Position numbers and translations under genes: made by a program. A stretch of DNA of 64,000 bases. Origin: Candidatus Bathyarchaeota archaeon (GTDB lineage Archaea; Thermoproteota; Bathyarchaeia; Bathyarchaeales; Bathycorpusculaceae). Positions 17,194-26,118 of this stretch are shown here, piece by piece (positions within the stretch are counted from its first letter, which is position 1; every line of letters begins with the position of its first letter). Location: positions 34,955 to 98,954 of the forward strand of contig JANXET010000005.1 in assembly GCA_025058315.1 (NCBI GenBank), read 5' to 3'. The notes under the pieces were generated by a model, which had not been told where the DNA came from, searched no databases, and worked only from the letters and a program-made list of their open reading frames with translations.

Positions 17194-18087
17194 ATGATCG
17201 GCGAGTTAGCGGCTGTTGGAGCTGCTCTCTGCTGGACAATCTCTGCAGCGCTGTACAAAAGCGCCTTGGCTAGAACAAGCCCTATTCCCGCGAATACCGT
17301 TCGATGCCTAGGCACAAGCATTATCATGCTCTTATGCTTGACCATAGCTGGCCAAATTTGGACCTTAACGAGCTTATCGCTATATGTAGTTTTGCTGGCT
17401 TCAGCCAGCGGACTTATAGGTTTAGGGCTCGGCGACACCCTTTACCTTCAGAGCTTAAGGATTCTAGGGGTTTCCCGCGCAGTCCCGTTAACATGCACTT
17501 ACCCGCTTTTCAGCCTCATATGGGCTTTAATGTTGGCTGGAGAGGAGATTACGCTGCAGATTATTTTGGCGGCGATTGCTATCGTAGCGGGGATTTGGCT
17601 TCTAAGTTGGGAAAACAATTCAAAAATTGCTGAAACAGATGGAAAAATGCTTGCTAAAGGCGTTACTTTCGCCCTGCTGACGGCAGCTATATGGTCCATA
17701 AGCATTTCAATGGTCAACCTAGCGCTTAGAGAAAAACCTGATTTGGAGCATGCTTTCGCAATTAACACTTTAAGGGTTGCGGCGCTTGCTGTTGTCCTGC
17801 TGGCCTTCACATTTATGGCCAATAGAAAGGCAGGATTCTACGGAATTGACAGGAAAACAGCGGCCACACTTGTATCAGGCGGCATCATCGCCATCGGTCT
17901 AGGATGGTTTCTGCTGACGCTTAGCTTCACCTATATCCCTGAATCGCAGGCAGTACCAATATCATCAACAACACCTCTCTTTTCAACATTTTTCAGCATT
18001 ATTTTCCTCCGGGAGAAAATCACTCTGAAGGTTGTATTCGGCTCAATACTTGTCGTAGCAGGGACCGTTATGATCTTCGTAATCTAA
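17194..18087 (+). CDS. EamA/DMT-superfamily permease
   Basis: A 297-residue integral membrane protein with about ten hydrophobic helices arranged as two EamA repeats of roughly 140 residues each. Each repeat ends in a helix-plus-short-loop (for example LMLAGEEITLQIILAA and IIFLREKITLKVVFGS). The conserved PLF near the end of each repeat is visible (TYPLFSLIWA and TTPLFSTFFS). DMT carriers export or import small metabolites such as amino acids or nucleotides, and the substrate is not predictable. An inverted repeat upstream suggests local regulation. Confidence 0.9.
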   Translation: MIGELAAVGAALCWTISAALYKSALARTSPIPANTVRCLGTSIIMLLCLTIAGQIWTLTSLSLYVVLLASASGLIGLGLGDTLYLQSLRILGVSRAVPLTCTYPLFSLIWALMLAGEEITLQIILAAIAIVAGIWLLSWENNSKIAETDGKMLAKGVTFALLTAAIWSISISMVNLALREKPDLEHAFAINTLRVAALAVVLLAFTFMANRKAGFYGIDRKTAATLVSGGIIAIGLGWFLLTLSFTYIPESQAVPISSTTPLFSTFFSIIFLREKITLKVVFGSILVVAGTVMIFVI

Positions 18088-18164
18088 GCAATCATTCCGT
18101 TTTGCGGTACAGTTTTATATGGCTTTTCATAGGGAGAGAAGTGGCGGGTGAGGGGTAGCGCCTT

Positions 18165-18932
18165 ATGTCAGTATCACACAGCGTCCGCGAGGTTTTAGCG
18201 AGGAGAATTGCCGGCGAAATAATACTATCTAGTAAGCCAGGAGCAGCCATGCGTAAATGGAGAGAACTATTCGCTATTTCGCAGTTAACGCTCTCTGAAA
18301 GGATGCTTCTATCACCGTCGGTGATAAGTGACTATGAAAGCGGTAGAAGGAAAAGTCCGGGAACAAAATTCGTCAGGAAGTTTGTCTGGGCGCTCCTACG
18401 AATAGATGAGGAAAGAGGGGGACGCTTCATACGGGAGTTCGCGGCGCTAACAAGTTCTCCGAGCATGGCGGTCATAGACCTACGGGAGTTCCCCATACCA
18501 GTACGTGTGGAGTATTTGTGTAAGGCTATTGGAGGGGAAATTATCGCATGCAGCAGCACGGATGTCCGTGATGTCCGAGGATATACAATCGTGGATAGTG
18601 AAAAAGCTGTGGAAACCCTTTCGGGTTACGAGTATGCACAGCTCTTCGGTGCCACAACGGAAAGAGCGCTTGCCTTCACGAATATTCAGGATGGAATTTC
18701 ACCCATGATGCTTGTGAGGATGAGCAGCTTGAAGCCAAAGGTAGTTATTTTCCACGGAGCCAGACCTGACGATAACTCCGTTAGACTCGCAGAATATGAC
18801 AACATACCTTTACTATATTCATCCCTGCCAAGCGTTGAGCAGCTTATAAAGTCGCTTAGAAAGCTTTACCGCGTAGCCTTACGCATGAAGCTTGGGAAAT
18901 CCTTGCACCCACCTCCAAAAGTGAGCACGTAG
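18165..18932 (+). CDS. HTH (XRE-type) transcriptional regulator, COG1709-like
   Basis: A 255-residue archaeal regulator. An XRE-type helix-turn-helix spans about residues 28-60 (AISQLTLSERMLLSPSVISDYESGRRKSPG), placing SPSVISDYESGRR in the recognition helix. The C-terminal two thirds form a sensor-like alpha/beta domain. The arrangement matches archaeal COG1709 proteins. A TTTTATATGG promoter element lies about 55 bases upstream. Eleven bases separate it from the DUF72 gene, so the two probably form an operon. The ligand is unknown. Confidence 0.8.
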   Translation: MSVSHSVREVLARRIAGEIILSSKPGAAMRKWRELFAISQLTLSERMLLSPSVISDYESGRRKSPGTKFVRKFVWALLRIDEERGGRFIREFAALTSSPSMAVIDLREFPIPVRVEYLCKAIGGEIIACSSTDVRDVRGYTIVDSEKAVETLSGYEYAQLFGATTERALAFTNIQDGISPMMLVRMSSLKPKVVIFHGARPDDNSVRLAEYDNIPLLYSSLPSVEQLIKSLRKLYRVALRMKLGKSLHPPPKVST

Positions 18933-18943
18933 GGTGATCTAAC

Positions 18944-19864
18944 ATGATTAAGGTTGGATGCTGCGGCTTTCCTACCTCAATGAAACGCTACTTCGAAAAC
19001 TATGGACTTGTGGAAATTAACAGTACATTTTATGAATATCCTAAATTGGAGACTGTTGAGAGATGGCGGAGAAATGCCCCGGAAAACTTCGAGTTCACAG
19101 TTAAAGCTCACCAGGACATTAGTCATAGGCTTAAAATGAAGCTTAACGAGGCATGTCTTCAAGCTTTTGAGTATATGAAGCAGATCTGTAAAATCCTAAA
19201 CTCGAAAGTTCTGCTCATCCAAACGCCAGGCTCATTTAGGCCGGACAGGCTGGAAGACGCGGAGAAATTTTTTATAAACGTAAGCCGGGAAGACTTGGCA
19301 CTTGCCTGGGAAACTCGTGGGCCAGAATGGTGTAGACCTGATGTTTATGATAGAATGCGAAAGGTGCTTGGCAAGCTTGAGGTGGTGCATGTTACAGATC
19401 CATTGGTTGCCATGCCGGCGTTCACCGGCAAGATTACCTATTTTAGGCTTCACGGGCTTGGAGAGAAGTTATATTACTATCAATATAGCGATGAGGAGCT
19501 TACTAGGCTATGGAAGCTCATAGAACCACTACACGAAGCTGGCAAAAAGGTTTACCTGCTTTTTAATAACCTGTCCATGTTTGAGGATGGAGTGCGTTTT
19601 ATGCATTACATTAGAAGCGGTGTTTTTCCGAAGGTTACTGGATCTGCAGGATTGGATTCCGTCAGGAGGGTTGTGGAGAAAACACGCTATCCAATTCCAA
19701 AAAGTACACTCATCAGGAAGGTTGGGTGGAGGCTTGTGGAAATCGAGGAAGGCAAGCAGATTAGGTTGGTTGAACTGCTGGAAAAGCTTCCATCTAAGTC
19801 CTTCAAAACTCCTGATGAACTAGTAGAGGAAATTGCAAAGCAGATTGAAGCTTTTCCTAGATGA
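18944..19864 (+). CDS. DUF72 domain protein (YecE-like)
   Basis: 306 residues of the DUF72/YecE family, a TIM-barrel fold. The N-terminus IKVGCCGFPTSMKRYFENYGLVEINSTFY has the family CGFP and EINSTFY motifs, with ENFEFTVKAHQDISH following near residue 46. TYFRLHG near residue 166 and YLLFNN near 205 complete the signature. Biochemical function is not established. Its 3' end overlaps the convergent uracil-DNA glycosylase gene by 8 bases. Confidence 0.92.
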   Translation: MIKVGCCGFPTSMKRYFENYGLVEINSTFYEYPKLETVERWRRNAPENFEFTVKAHQDISHRLKMKLNEACLQAFEYMKQICKILNSKVLLIQTPGSFRPDRLEDAEKFFINVSREDLALAWETRGPEWCRPDVYDRMRKVLGKLEVVHVTDPLVAMPAFTGKITYFRLHGLGEKLYYYQYSDEELTRLWKLIEPLHEAGKKVYLLFNNLSMFEDGVRFMHYIRSGVFPKVTGSAGLDSVRRVVEKTRYPIPKSTLIRKVGWRLVEIEEGKQIRLVELLEKLPSKSFKTPDELVEEIAKQIEAFPR

Positions 19865-20450
19865 GCCCTTCCACGGTGAGCCATTCTTTAAGACGCTTAA
19901 AGTCCTCAATAATCACCTGCCTGTATCTGGTGCTGTATAGCCCCGCTGCTGGATGTAGAGTTGGGAAAACAGTGACTTCCAAGTTCAGCAATTTGATCTT
20001 ATAGAATTTACCTCTCAGGCTAGATATGCCGTTAAACTTTAATTCAGCCTTTGAAAACAGATAGGCTGTAGAGTAGTTTCCAAGTGTTACTATGATTTTA
20101 GGTTTTATGGCCTGTATCTGCTTATCCAAGTATGGCGTGCAAGCAATCAGCTCACTTGGAAGGGGATCGCGATTTCCAGGCGGGCGACATTTAAGAACAT
20201 TGCCGATGAATATGCGGTCTCGAGAGAGACAGGCTTCAGTCAGAAGGCGGTCTAAAAGCTTACCAGCAGCTCCGACAAATGGCTTGCCTTGAATGTCCTC
20301 CCAGTATCCTGGAGCCTCGCCGATGAACATGATCTTTGCATCTGAACCGCCTTCACCTGGCACGGTGCTCCTGCGGGTTTTCCATAACTCACATTTCTTG
20401 CAGGTTTTAATTTCTGATGCAACCTCCTCGAGAACCCCGAGCTTAAACAA
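19857..20450 (-). CDS. udg4: Type-4 uracil-DNA glycosylase (Fe-S)
   Basis: About 197 residues of the family-4 glycosylase, which removes uracil from DNA. Motif A is GEAPGYWEDIQGKPFVGAAG (water-activating region) and motif B is HPAA near the end. Four cysteines (CKKC near the N-terminus, a further one in NVLKCRPPGNRDP, one in CTPY) fit the [4Fe-4S] cluster. I start at TTG 20450, preceded by AGGTGGTG. An upstream frame to 20558 overlaps the DUF1805 gene and adds Cys-rich, non-family sequence. It is likely translated as the second gene of that pair. Confidence 0.92.
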   Translation of the reverse strand: MFKLGVLEEVASEIKTCKKCELWKTRRSTVPGEGGSDAKIMFIGEAPGYWEDIQGKPFVGAAGKLLDRLLTEACLSRDRIFIGNVLKCRPPGNRDPLPSELIACTPYLDKQIQAIKPKIIVTLGNYSTAYLFSKAELKFNGISSLRGKFYKIKLLNLEVTVFPTLHPAAGLYSTRYRQVIIEDFKRLKEWLTVEGLI

Positions 20451-20500
20451 GCCTTCACACCACCTGTAAGTAGATGATGCTTTCAAGGTTAATGAAACGC

Positions 20501-20794
20501 CTAAAGCATCAGCCGCAGAGCATCTGAAACAAGCATTCCGGGTTTTACACCAAAGCATTCAGCCTTAGAGGTTACAGCCTTAATCTCAGCGTTCAAAACA
20601 TCCTCGAAGCTTCGCACTCCAGTAACCACTGCCGCTGCGATGTTCAGCCGCTCAGCAACCTCCAGATTCAGGAAACCGCACATAACAAAACCCTTTTCGG
20701 CCACAACCACTAAAAGAGGGGGGCTTTCTGGAAGCTCAACCTTAACGCCGAGACAAAATTTATCACTAACCTTCACTGCGTCCACACTTATCAA
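20501..20794 (-). CDS. DUF1805 protein
   Basis: A 97-residue protein of the DUF1805 type, a small alpha/beta fold of unknown function common in archaea. The family-like core is LLVVVAEKGFVMCGFLNLEVAERLNIAAA followed by TGVRSFEDVLNAEIKAVT and GVKPGMLVSDAL. It is encoded just before the uracil-DNA glycosylase, with about 50 bases between its stop and the proposed udg start. No catalytic motif is obvious. Confidence 0.8.
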   Translation of the reverse strand: MISVDAVKVSDKFCLGVKVELPESPPLLVVVAEKGFVMCGFLNLEVAERLNIAAAVVTGVRSFEDVLNAEIKAVTSKAECFGVKPGMLVSDALRLML

Positions 20795-20871
20795 ACTTGC
20801 GCCTCTCCAATTAGAGAGATTTCACGTTAACTCTTAAATAAGAATTGCCGATACAGAAGATGCGGAAACAC

Positions 20872-21477
20872 ATGCTTACAAAACTTAAGGCTAAAGTGCA
20901 GTCAGCTATAAAAGCTCAAGCGAGTATAGCTCATAAAGTAGGATTAACACCTAACATGGTAAGCTTCACAGGTGCAGCCCAAGCTTTTCTAGCAGCTTTT
21001 GCATATACACTAGGACGTGAACAACTCCCATGGGCCGTTTTGCTGCTACTTTTATCCGGTTACTGCGATATGCTTGACGGAGCCATAGCGCGGCTGCATC
21101 ATAAAGTAACATTATTCGGAGGTTTTTTAGACTCGTTACTTGACAGGTATGCAGACTCAGCCATCTACACAGGCATAATTTTAGGCGGATTCTGCACGAT
21201 CCCATGGGGGCTCATGGCACTTATAGGCTCGCTGCTAGTGAGCTATGCAAGGGCAAGGGGTGAAGCCGCAAACATAAAAATGGAATCCGTCGGCTTGGCG
21301 GAGAGGCCTGAACGAATAATTATACTTGCAGCTGCAAGCATCGCGGAAATTTATCTGATGAACGCCATCGAAACCGCAATTATAGCAATCGCGATACTTA
21401 CACACATCACTGTGCTTCAGAGAAGCTTACACGTACGCGGGACGCTGAAAGGGGGAAAAACCAAGGATAATTTATAG
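20872..21477 (+). CDS. CDP-alcohol phosphatidyltransferase, archaetidylinositol-phosphate synthase-like
   Basis: A membrane enzyme of about 201 residues with the full CDP-alcohol phosphotransferase motif: DMLDGAIAR, eight residues, then GGFLDSLLD (D..DG..AR........G...D...D). The family makes archaeal phospholipids from CDP-archaeol, and the size and LTPNMVS start fit archaetidylinositol phosphate synthase. Five to six hydrophobic helices follow. The start is uncertain (TTG 20845, ATG 20860 or ATG 20872). I prefer 20872 because MLTKLKAKV matches family N-termini and a TATA-like TTAAATAA at about 20835 predicts a near-leaderless message. The 3' end overlaps the eS26 gene by 6 bases. Confidence 0.88.
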   Translation: MLTKLKAKVQSAIKAQASIAHKVGLTPNMVSFTGAAQAFLAAFAYTLGREQLPWAVLLLLLSGYCDMLDGAIARLHHKVTLFGGFLDSLLDRYADSAIYTGIILGGFCTIPWGLMALIGSLLVSYARARGEAANIKMESVGLAERPERIIILAAASIAEIYLMNAIETAIIAIAILTHITVLQRSLHVRGTLKGGKTKDNL

Positions 21478-21765
21478 GGGCTTCCTGCCGGGGCGAAATT
21501 TACGCTCCTCTCTAGCTCTTACCTTAACAATCCCATAATGAACAGCGCAGGAAACACAGTAATATTTTGTATCAACAGGCGCGGAAATGTAGGCGCCCTT
21601 CTGCTTAAGCTCCCTTGCTAGAACCGGGTCTACAAGAGAAAAACGCCTAGTGACTTTCTTAGCCTTGTCCCGTGGAACAAGCTCTCCACAGTTGGCGCAC
21701 TGAACGAAGCCACTTCTGCCCTTACCGCCTTTAGATCTCCCACGGCTCTTCCTCTTGTATGGCAT
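21472..21765 (-). CDS. rps26e: 30S ribosomal protein eS26
   Basis: 97 residues matching eS26: basic N-terminus PYKRKSRGRSKGGKGRSG, zinc ligands in VQCANCGELVPRDKA and YYCVSCAVHYGIVKVR, and a basic Arg-rich tail. eS26 sits near the mRNA exit on the small subunit. It occurs in TACK and Asgard archaea and eukaryotes but not in most Euryarchaeota, which supports the lineage call. Confidence 0.95.
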   Translation of the reverse strand: MPYKRKSRGRSKGGKGRSGFVQCANCGELVPRDKAKKVTRRFSLVDPVLARELKQKGAYISAPVDTKYYCVSCAVHYGIVKVRAREERKFRPGRKPL

Positions 21766-21814
21766 AATCTTAACATCTCACTGAATATTCTACACAGAGA
21801 TAGCAAACTCTTAC

Positions 21815-22705
21815 TTATATATCTGTCCTTAGCTTGAGCAGATAAGCAATGTTGGCCTTAGAATCAATTCTTGGAATAATCTTGCCGGTTGATGAGGTAA
21901 ACATAGTTGTAACCCCTGGACCGTGACCAGAAGTGACGCAGTCCGTGTGAACTACAATCCCAACTGTGACAGCGCCCTTCTTATAAATACGTCCGTAGGA
22001 GTGATCAGCATCTATTATGGCTACGAGGTCACCAAGCTTTAAGTCGTCAAGGCCGTATTCTTCTCTGGTTGGCTCGTCGAAAAGCTGGATATCATAATCG
22101 CCAGAATACGTTTGATTTGCACCTAGCCCGGAGCCCATTATCGAAGCTGGAATGACATGTGTAACTGGAATCTCAAGCTTGTCCTCTAAGGGTTTCACAT
22201 CTAAAGCCTTGAGGAATAATGGATCCATATTCATAACTTTAATGTCAGGATAATCCAGCAGCTTCAAGCCTACGCCGAAGGCCTTCACAAGCACCTTATC
22301 ACCGATTATTAGTTTCTCAAGGATTACAGGCTGGAAATCTACAAGCACATGCTCTATGCCGCCATGTTTACCTATTACAACTCCTCTTGCACCCTTCGCT
22401 TCTCCTGAAACCACTATGGCCTCGTTACCGATGCATGAAAGCACGTTTAAGGCAGTGTTGGCTCCCTGGCCGTATCGCGGATCATTCTCCTTGTTCTCTA
22501 TGCTCACGCCGGGCTCGACATGATCAGCTTCCCAGCCGCAAGCAGGATCACCAACACGTACATTGTATGTTATCCCGCCGACTCCAGGCAAAACCATGGG
22601 GACGCCGTGAGCGGAAATATTATAGATGCTTCTACCGTATACAGGACTTGCTACTTCACCCATAACCGAGATCTTTACAAGCCTATCCACATTCGTCCTG
22701 ATCAT
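21815..22705 (-). CDS. DUF4438 domain protein
   Basis: About 296 residues that I recognise as DUF4438, a family of unknown function shared by archaea and Thermotoga. The segments GVPMVLPGVGGITYNVRVGDPACGWEADHVEPGV are typical but longer than I can support with a domain function. Later features are GEAKGARGVVIGKHGG and IDADHSYGRIYKKGAVT. ATG 22705 is chosen because GAGGGGG precedes it by seven bases, whereas starts at 22720 and 22735 have none. Separated from eS26 by about 50 bases. Confidence 0.8.
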   Translation of the reverse strand: MIRTNVDRLVKISVMGEVASPVYGRSIYNISAHGVPMVLPGVGGITYNVRVGDPACGWEADHVEPGVSIENKENDPRYGQGANTALNVLSCIGNEAIVVSGEAKGARGVVIGKHGGIEHVLVDFQPVILEKLIIGDKVLVKAFGVGLKLLDYPDIKVMNMDPLFLKALDVKPLEDKLEIPVTHVIPASIMGSGLGANQTYSGDYDIQLFDEPTREEYGLDDLKLGDLVAIIDADHSYGRIYKKGAVTVGIVVHTDCVTSGHGPGVTTMFTSSTGKIIPRIDSKANIAYLLKLRTDI

Positions 22706-22864
22706 CAAGGTCCCCCTCATAGCTGAAGACAACAAAACGCATCCTTATAAATGATCTCCACAGAACCGTCTGTAGAGGGAAATTAATAATAAGAAGTTTT
22801 AAATGCATGTTCCCAATCTGATTAAAATCAGAGGGAGATATCATAAGCTAGTTGGCGGAGAAGA

Positions 22865-23440
22865 ATGGCTGAAATTGGCATAAGACCAAGACTGCTTGTT
22901 AAGGATGTCATGAGTAACCCGGTTATAACAGTTGATGAAGAAGCTGCGATAAGCCATATCGCGGAGCTTATGGATAAGCATGAGCTTGGCTGCGTGATAG
23001 TGACGAAGAAAGATGGAAAACCCATTGGGATAATAACTGAAAGGGATCTTGTAACAAGGGTTCTGGCTAAAAACGTTAATCCGGAATCTGTGAAAGCAAA
23101 GGATGTTATGACAAGCCCGTTGATAACAATAGAGCCGGATGCAACCATAAACGAAGCTGCTAGGAAAATGAGCCGCCTGAATATCAGAAGGCTTGGTGTG
23201 GTTTATAAGGGGCAACTTGTAGGATTGATATCAAGCAAGGATATTCTAAGCGTTATGCCGGAGCTAATAGAGGCTATACAGGAGAAGGCCCTTATAGAAG
23301 GCGAGCACATCGCGCAGACAGCAACAGAGGAAGGCATGGGACTGGCAGGGTACTGCGACAGATGCGGAGGGTGGTCAGATAACCTGAAAGAGGCAAATGG
23401 AGAGTACCTCTGCGAGGACTGCATGACAGAGGTTGGGTAA
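22865..23440 (+). CDS. CBS-pair protein with C-terminal zinc ribbon
   Basis: 191 residues: two CBS domains (about 10-65 and 75-130; VKDVMSNPVITVDEEA and AKDVMTSPLITIEPDA are the paired motifs) followed by a C-terminal rubredoxin-like ribbon, CDRCGGW and CEDCMTEVG. CBS pairs bind adenosyl nucleotides (ATP, AMP, SAM) and act as energy sensors. The ribbon may recruit a partner or nucleic acid. A TTTTAAATG promoter element lies about 65 bases upstream. It stands alone between convergent or divergent neighbours, so the target is unknown. Confidence 0.9.
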   Translation: MAEIGIRPRLLVKDVMSNPVITVDEEAAISHIAELMDKHELGCVIVTKKDGKPIGIITERDLVTRVLAKNVNPESVKAKDVMTSPLITIEPDATINEAARKMSRLNIRRLGVVYKGQLVGLISSKDILSVMPELIEAIQEKALIEGEHIAQTATEEGMGLAGYCDRCGGWSDNLKEANGEYLCEDCMTEVG

Positions 23441-23491
23441 ATCCTCTCAAACATAATATTAAGAAGAACCTAGCTTATTTGTAGAGGCGAT

Positions 23492-24559
23492 ATGCCGAGA
23501 AATTCTATTTGTATTAAAGTGCCGAAAAGGAAAGGAGAGAAGACACTTGCAATAGCCCATAGGCTGAAAATAATCAACAGAGATTTAGAAATACAGAGAG
23601 ACAACAGCTACATCTACATACCGATAGAGCGCGAGCCAACATGGGAAGAACTGGAAATCATGAAAAGGGAAATTTCAGACATAGAGATTTCAGTTAAGCC
23701 CTTTCATGAAAGGAAAAAACAGAAAACCCTCGTTGAGGCTCTTGAGGACAGGCTTCCACTACACCTGCTTGCAAGCCTCCCGAGGGCTATGGACGTTATA
23801 GGCGACATAGCGGTAATAGAAGTTCCAGCAGAGCTGGAACCATATAGGAAAGAGCTGGGTGAAGCAATCCTGCAGATGCATAAGGGAGTAAAAACGGTGC
23901 TGACTAAGGAAAGCGCCGTAGACGGGGTTTATCGTCTCAGGAAATACAGCCTATTAGCTGGCGAAAACAGGACTATAACCGTTCATAAGGAATACGGATG
24001 CAGATATTATGTAGATCTGGCTAAGGCTTACTTCTCGCCACGTCTATCATATGAGCACAGCCGCGTTGCATCTCAAGTGAATGAAAACGAAACAGTTGTA
24101 GATATGTTTGCAGGGGTTGGGCCCTTCTCAGTATTAATAGCTAAGAGACATGAGAAGGTTAAGGTATATGCCATAGACATAAACCCAGATGCCATTGAAC
24201 TTCTGAGAAATAACATTAAACTTAACAGGGTGATGGATAAAGTGTACCCGATCGCTGGGGATGCAAGACAAATCATAAAGGAAAAGCTGAGGGGTCTGGC
24301 AGATCGGGTGGTGATGAACCTCCCTGAAAAGTCTATGGAGTTCATAGATGCTGCATGCTTGGCGCTGAAGCCCGATGGAGGGATAGTGCACTTTTACAGT
24401 TTCATAAAAACCTCAGAGTCAATTGAGGATCTGCAGAAGCGTTTCAGAGAAGAAGTTGATAGAGCCGGCAGACATGTGAAGGATGTTTTGTTCTCAAGGG
24501 TTGTACGTGAAACCGCCCCTTACAAACGGCAAGTTGTCATAGATTTTGAAATACGCTAA
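23492..24559 (+). CDS. trm5: tRNA (guanine-37-N1)-methyltransferase Trm5
   Basis: 355 residues. An N-terminal D1-type domain (about 1-90) precedes the conserved MDVIGDIAVIEVP and the SAM-binding TVVDMFAGVGPFSVLIAKR near residue 205. The catalytic strand has NLPEKSMEFIDAA, the Trm5 version of the NPPY motif. Trm5 methylates N1 of G37 next to the anticodon, preventing +1 frameshifting. In archaea it is also the first enzyme toward wyosine. The 3' end overlaps the convergent DUF371 gene by 4 bases. Confidence 0.93.
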   Translation: MPRNSICIKVPKRKGEKTLAIAHRLKIINRDLEIQRDNSYIYIPIEREPTWEELEIMKREISDIEISVKPFHERKKQKTLVEALEDRLPLHLLASLPRAMDVIGDIAVIEVPAELEPYRKELGEAILQMHKGVKTVLTKESAVDGVYRLRKYSLLAGENRTITVHKEYGCRYYVDLAKAYFSPRLSYEHSRVASQVNENETVVDMFAGVGPFSVLIAKRHEKVKVYAIDINPDAIELLRNNIKLNRVMDKVYPIAGDARQIIKEKLRGLADRVVMNLPEKSMEFIDAACLALKPDGGIVHFYSFIKTSESIEDLQKRFREEVDRAGRHVKDVLFSRVVRETAPYKRQVVIDFEIR

Positions 24560-24981
24560 AATCTAACAGTCAAAGTGATATTAACTTCCTTACCTGGAAC
24601 CCTCAGCTGCGCAACAAGCCTTCTGGACAAGTCCGCTGCGGCCTTATCTGAATAAATCGCTAATGTGCGCCTACACACATAACTGCTTTTCCGAACAACC
24701 ATATCTTCTGGATGATCAAGTATGAGATTGGGGCATCCATAGGCATTTACAACATCCACGATGCCTCCGGCCTCGATCAGAATGGTCAAATGCGCATTAC
24801 TAGAGCGTAAAGCATCCTTGAATCTCCTGCTCAGATCAGAACAGCCCTTATCAGCATCAACTGCAATTATACAGTCACCCCTTTTTGTTAACCAGGGTTC
24901 TTTAGTTATCTCAAATGTTGATGGATGAGTTGCCAGTATGTTCTCGTGACCCTTAGCTTTGATGGTCTCTGAGATCTCCAA
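24556..24981 (-). CDS. DUF371 protein
   Basis: About 141 residues of DUF371, a small archaeal family of unknown function. The family core is AKGHENILATHPSTFEITKEP near the N-terminus, then CIIAVDADKGCSDLS. I start at TTG 24981 with an AGGGA site. Longer options at 25008 and 25020 overlap the ArsR-like gene and lie before the conserved region. It is probably cotranscribed with that regulator, whose stop at 25013 is just upstream. Confidence 0.75.
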   Translation of the reverse strand: MEISETIKAKGHENILATHPSTFEITKEPWLTKRGDCIIAVDADKGCSDLSRRFKDALRSSNAHLTILIEAGGIVDVVNAYGCPNLILDHPEDMVVRKSSYVCRRTLAIYSDKAAADLSRRLVAQLRVPGKEVNITLTVRF

Positions 24982-25012
24982 AAAGGATTCCCTTGACGAT
25001 TGCCACATCAGC

Positions 25013-25975
25013 CTACTCAATTATCTCGACGGAATCCACTTTGCCATCACCATTTAGGTCTAGGCCCTGCACTACCCTCACAAATGACTCCCTGCAGTCA
25101 TATCCCTCTAAGATTTTTTCCCAGAAACCGGTTAAGGCTAGAACGCATGCCTTTGTGCCTACTGCCTTGTTTCCAGCTAATACAATGATCCGTTTTCCAG
25201 AATCCCATGGATTAACAACCTTCGCTATGATACCGACGGTGTCAGCCGTGTAAACCTGACCGGTTTTCGGGGATGCAAGGCCTCCCAGGAGGAAGCCTTG
25301 ATCTGAGGGCATTATGTTGAATCTTACTGGAAGATAGTTGTTAATCTCCTGTGTTAAGAGGTTTGTTCCAGGGCCGCCGACAAGCACAAGATTATTCTTT
25401 TCCTCCTTTTCAGCTTTTACATCCACATCAAGCTTTATCGCGAATTCCCTGGGCATTCTACAGAATTGACCAATGAAGAAAGTTAAATGGCTAGCGTAGT
25501 GCCCATCTCTTGCGCTGGTTCTGAAGGGCCCGTGGGGTAATGGACTGCCCACGACAATTTTTCCACTAAAGCAGCCGTTTTCATCGATAAATTCGGCAAA
25601 GAAGCTTTTCACCAAATCATAACCAAGCAGAGGAAACCTATCAACACTTCTATATCCATAGGGAAGCTCCAAACCGAAAGCGGGAAAAGCCGTCCGGTAA
25701 TACTTGGCTATAGCACCTTTCCGTTCCTCCCGCCTGACAACAGTCACCACACCGGCCTTGACAAGCTTCTTAATGTGATAATAGACCTTCTGCTCATGCA
25801 CACCCAAAGTTTTAGCTATTTCCAGCGGATAGAGCTCCTTTTCGTAAAGCATGCAGAGGATTTTCCAGCTTAAATCATCCAGGATCAGCTTAAGTCCATG
25901 CGGGTTATCGAAGATTTTGATTTCCTTCAGCCTTAACCTTTCCCCGTCATCGCGTAAAATAAACGTTCCAGCCAT
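25013..25975 (-). CDS. ArsR-like HTH regulator fused to an S-layer-like domain
   Basis: 320 residues. An N-terminal winged helix (about 28-95; LSWKILCMLYEKELYPLEIAKTLG then VYYHIKKLVKAGVVTVV) is of the ArsR type. The C-terminal part contains NNLVLVGGPGTNLLTQEINNYLP, which resembles a segment of archaeal S-layer proteins. The end DLNGDGKVDSVE is an EF-hand-like calcium loop. No signal peptide or membrane helix is present, so the protein should be cytoplasmic. The C-terminal domain may bind a ligand or metal. It is divergent from glmS, whose product feeds cell-surface glycans. Confidence 0.8.
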   Translation of the reverse strand: MAGTFILRDDGERLRLKEIKIFDNPHGLKLILDDLSWKILCMLYEKELYPLEIAKTLGVHEQKVYYHIKKLVKAGVVTVVRREERKGAIAKYYRTAFPAFGLELPYGYRSVDRFPLLGYDLVKSFFAEFIDENGCFSGKIVVGSPLPHGPFRTSARDGHYASHLTFFIGQFCRMPREFAIKLDVDVKAEKEEKNNLVLVGGPGTNLLTQEINNYLPVRFNIMPSDQGFLLGGLASPKTGQVYTADTVGIIAKVVNPWDSGKRIIVLAGNKAVGTKACVLALTGFWEKILEGYDCRESFVRVVQGLDLNGDGKVDSVEIIE

Positions 25976-26118
25976 AGGCGCACCGAGATTATACTCAGCA
26001 TTTATTATTAAAATTTTTACTATATTAAAAAATAAAATAAACCATTATAAAAAACAGAACAATAAATTGCTACGGCTGCAGTACATAAATCTCCAACATC
26101 AGATGAGACGCATCAAGT

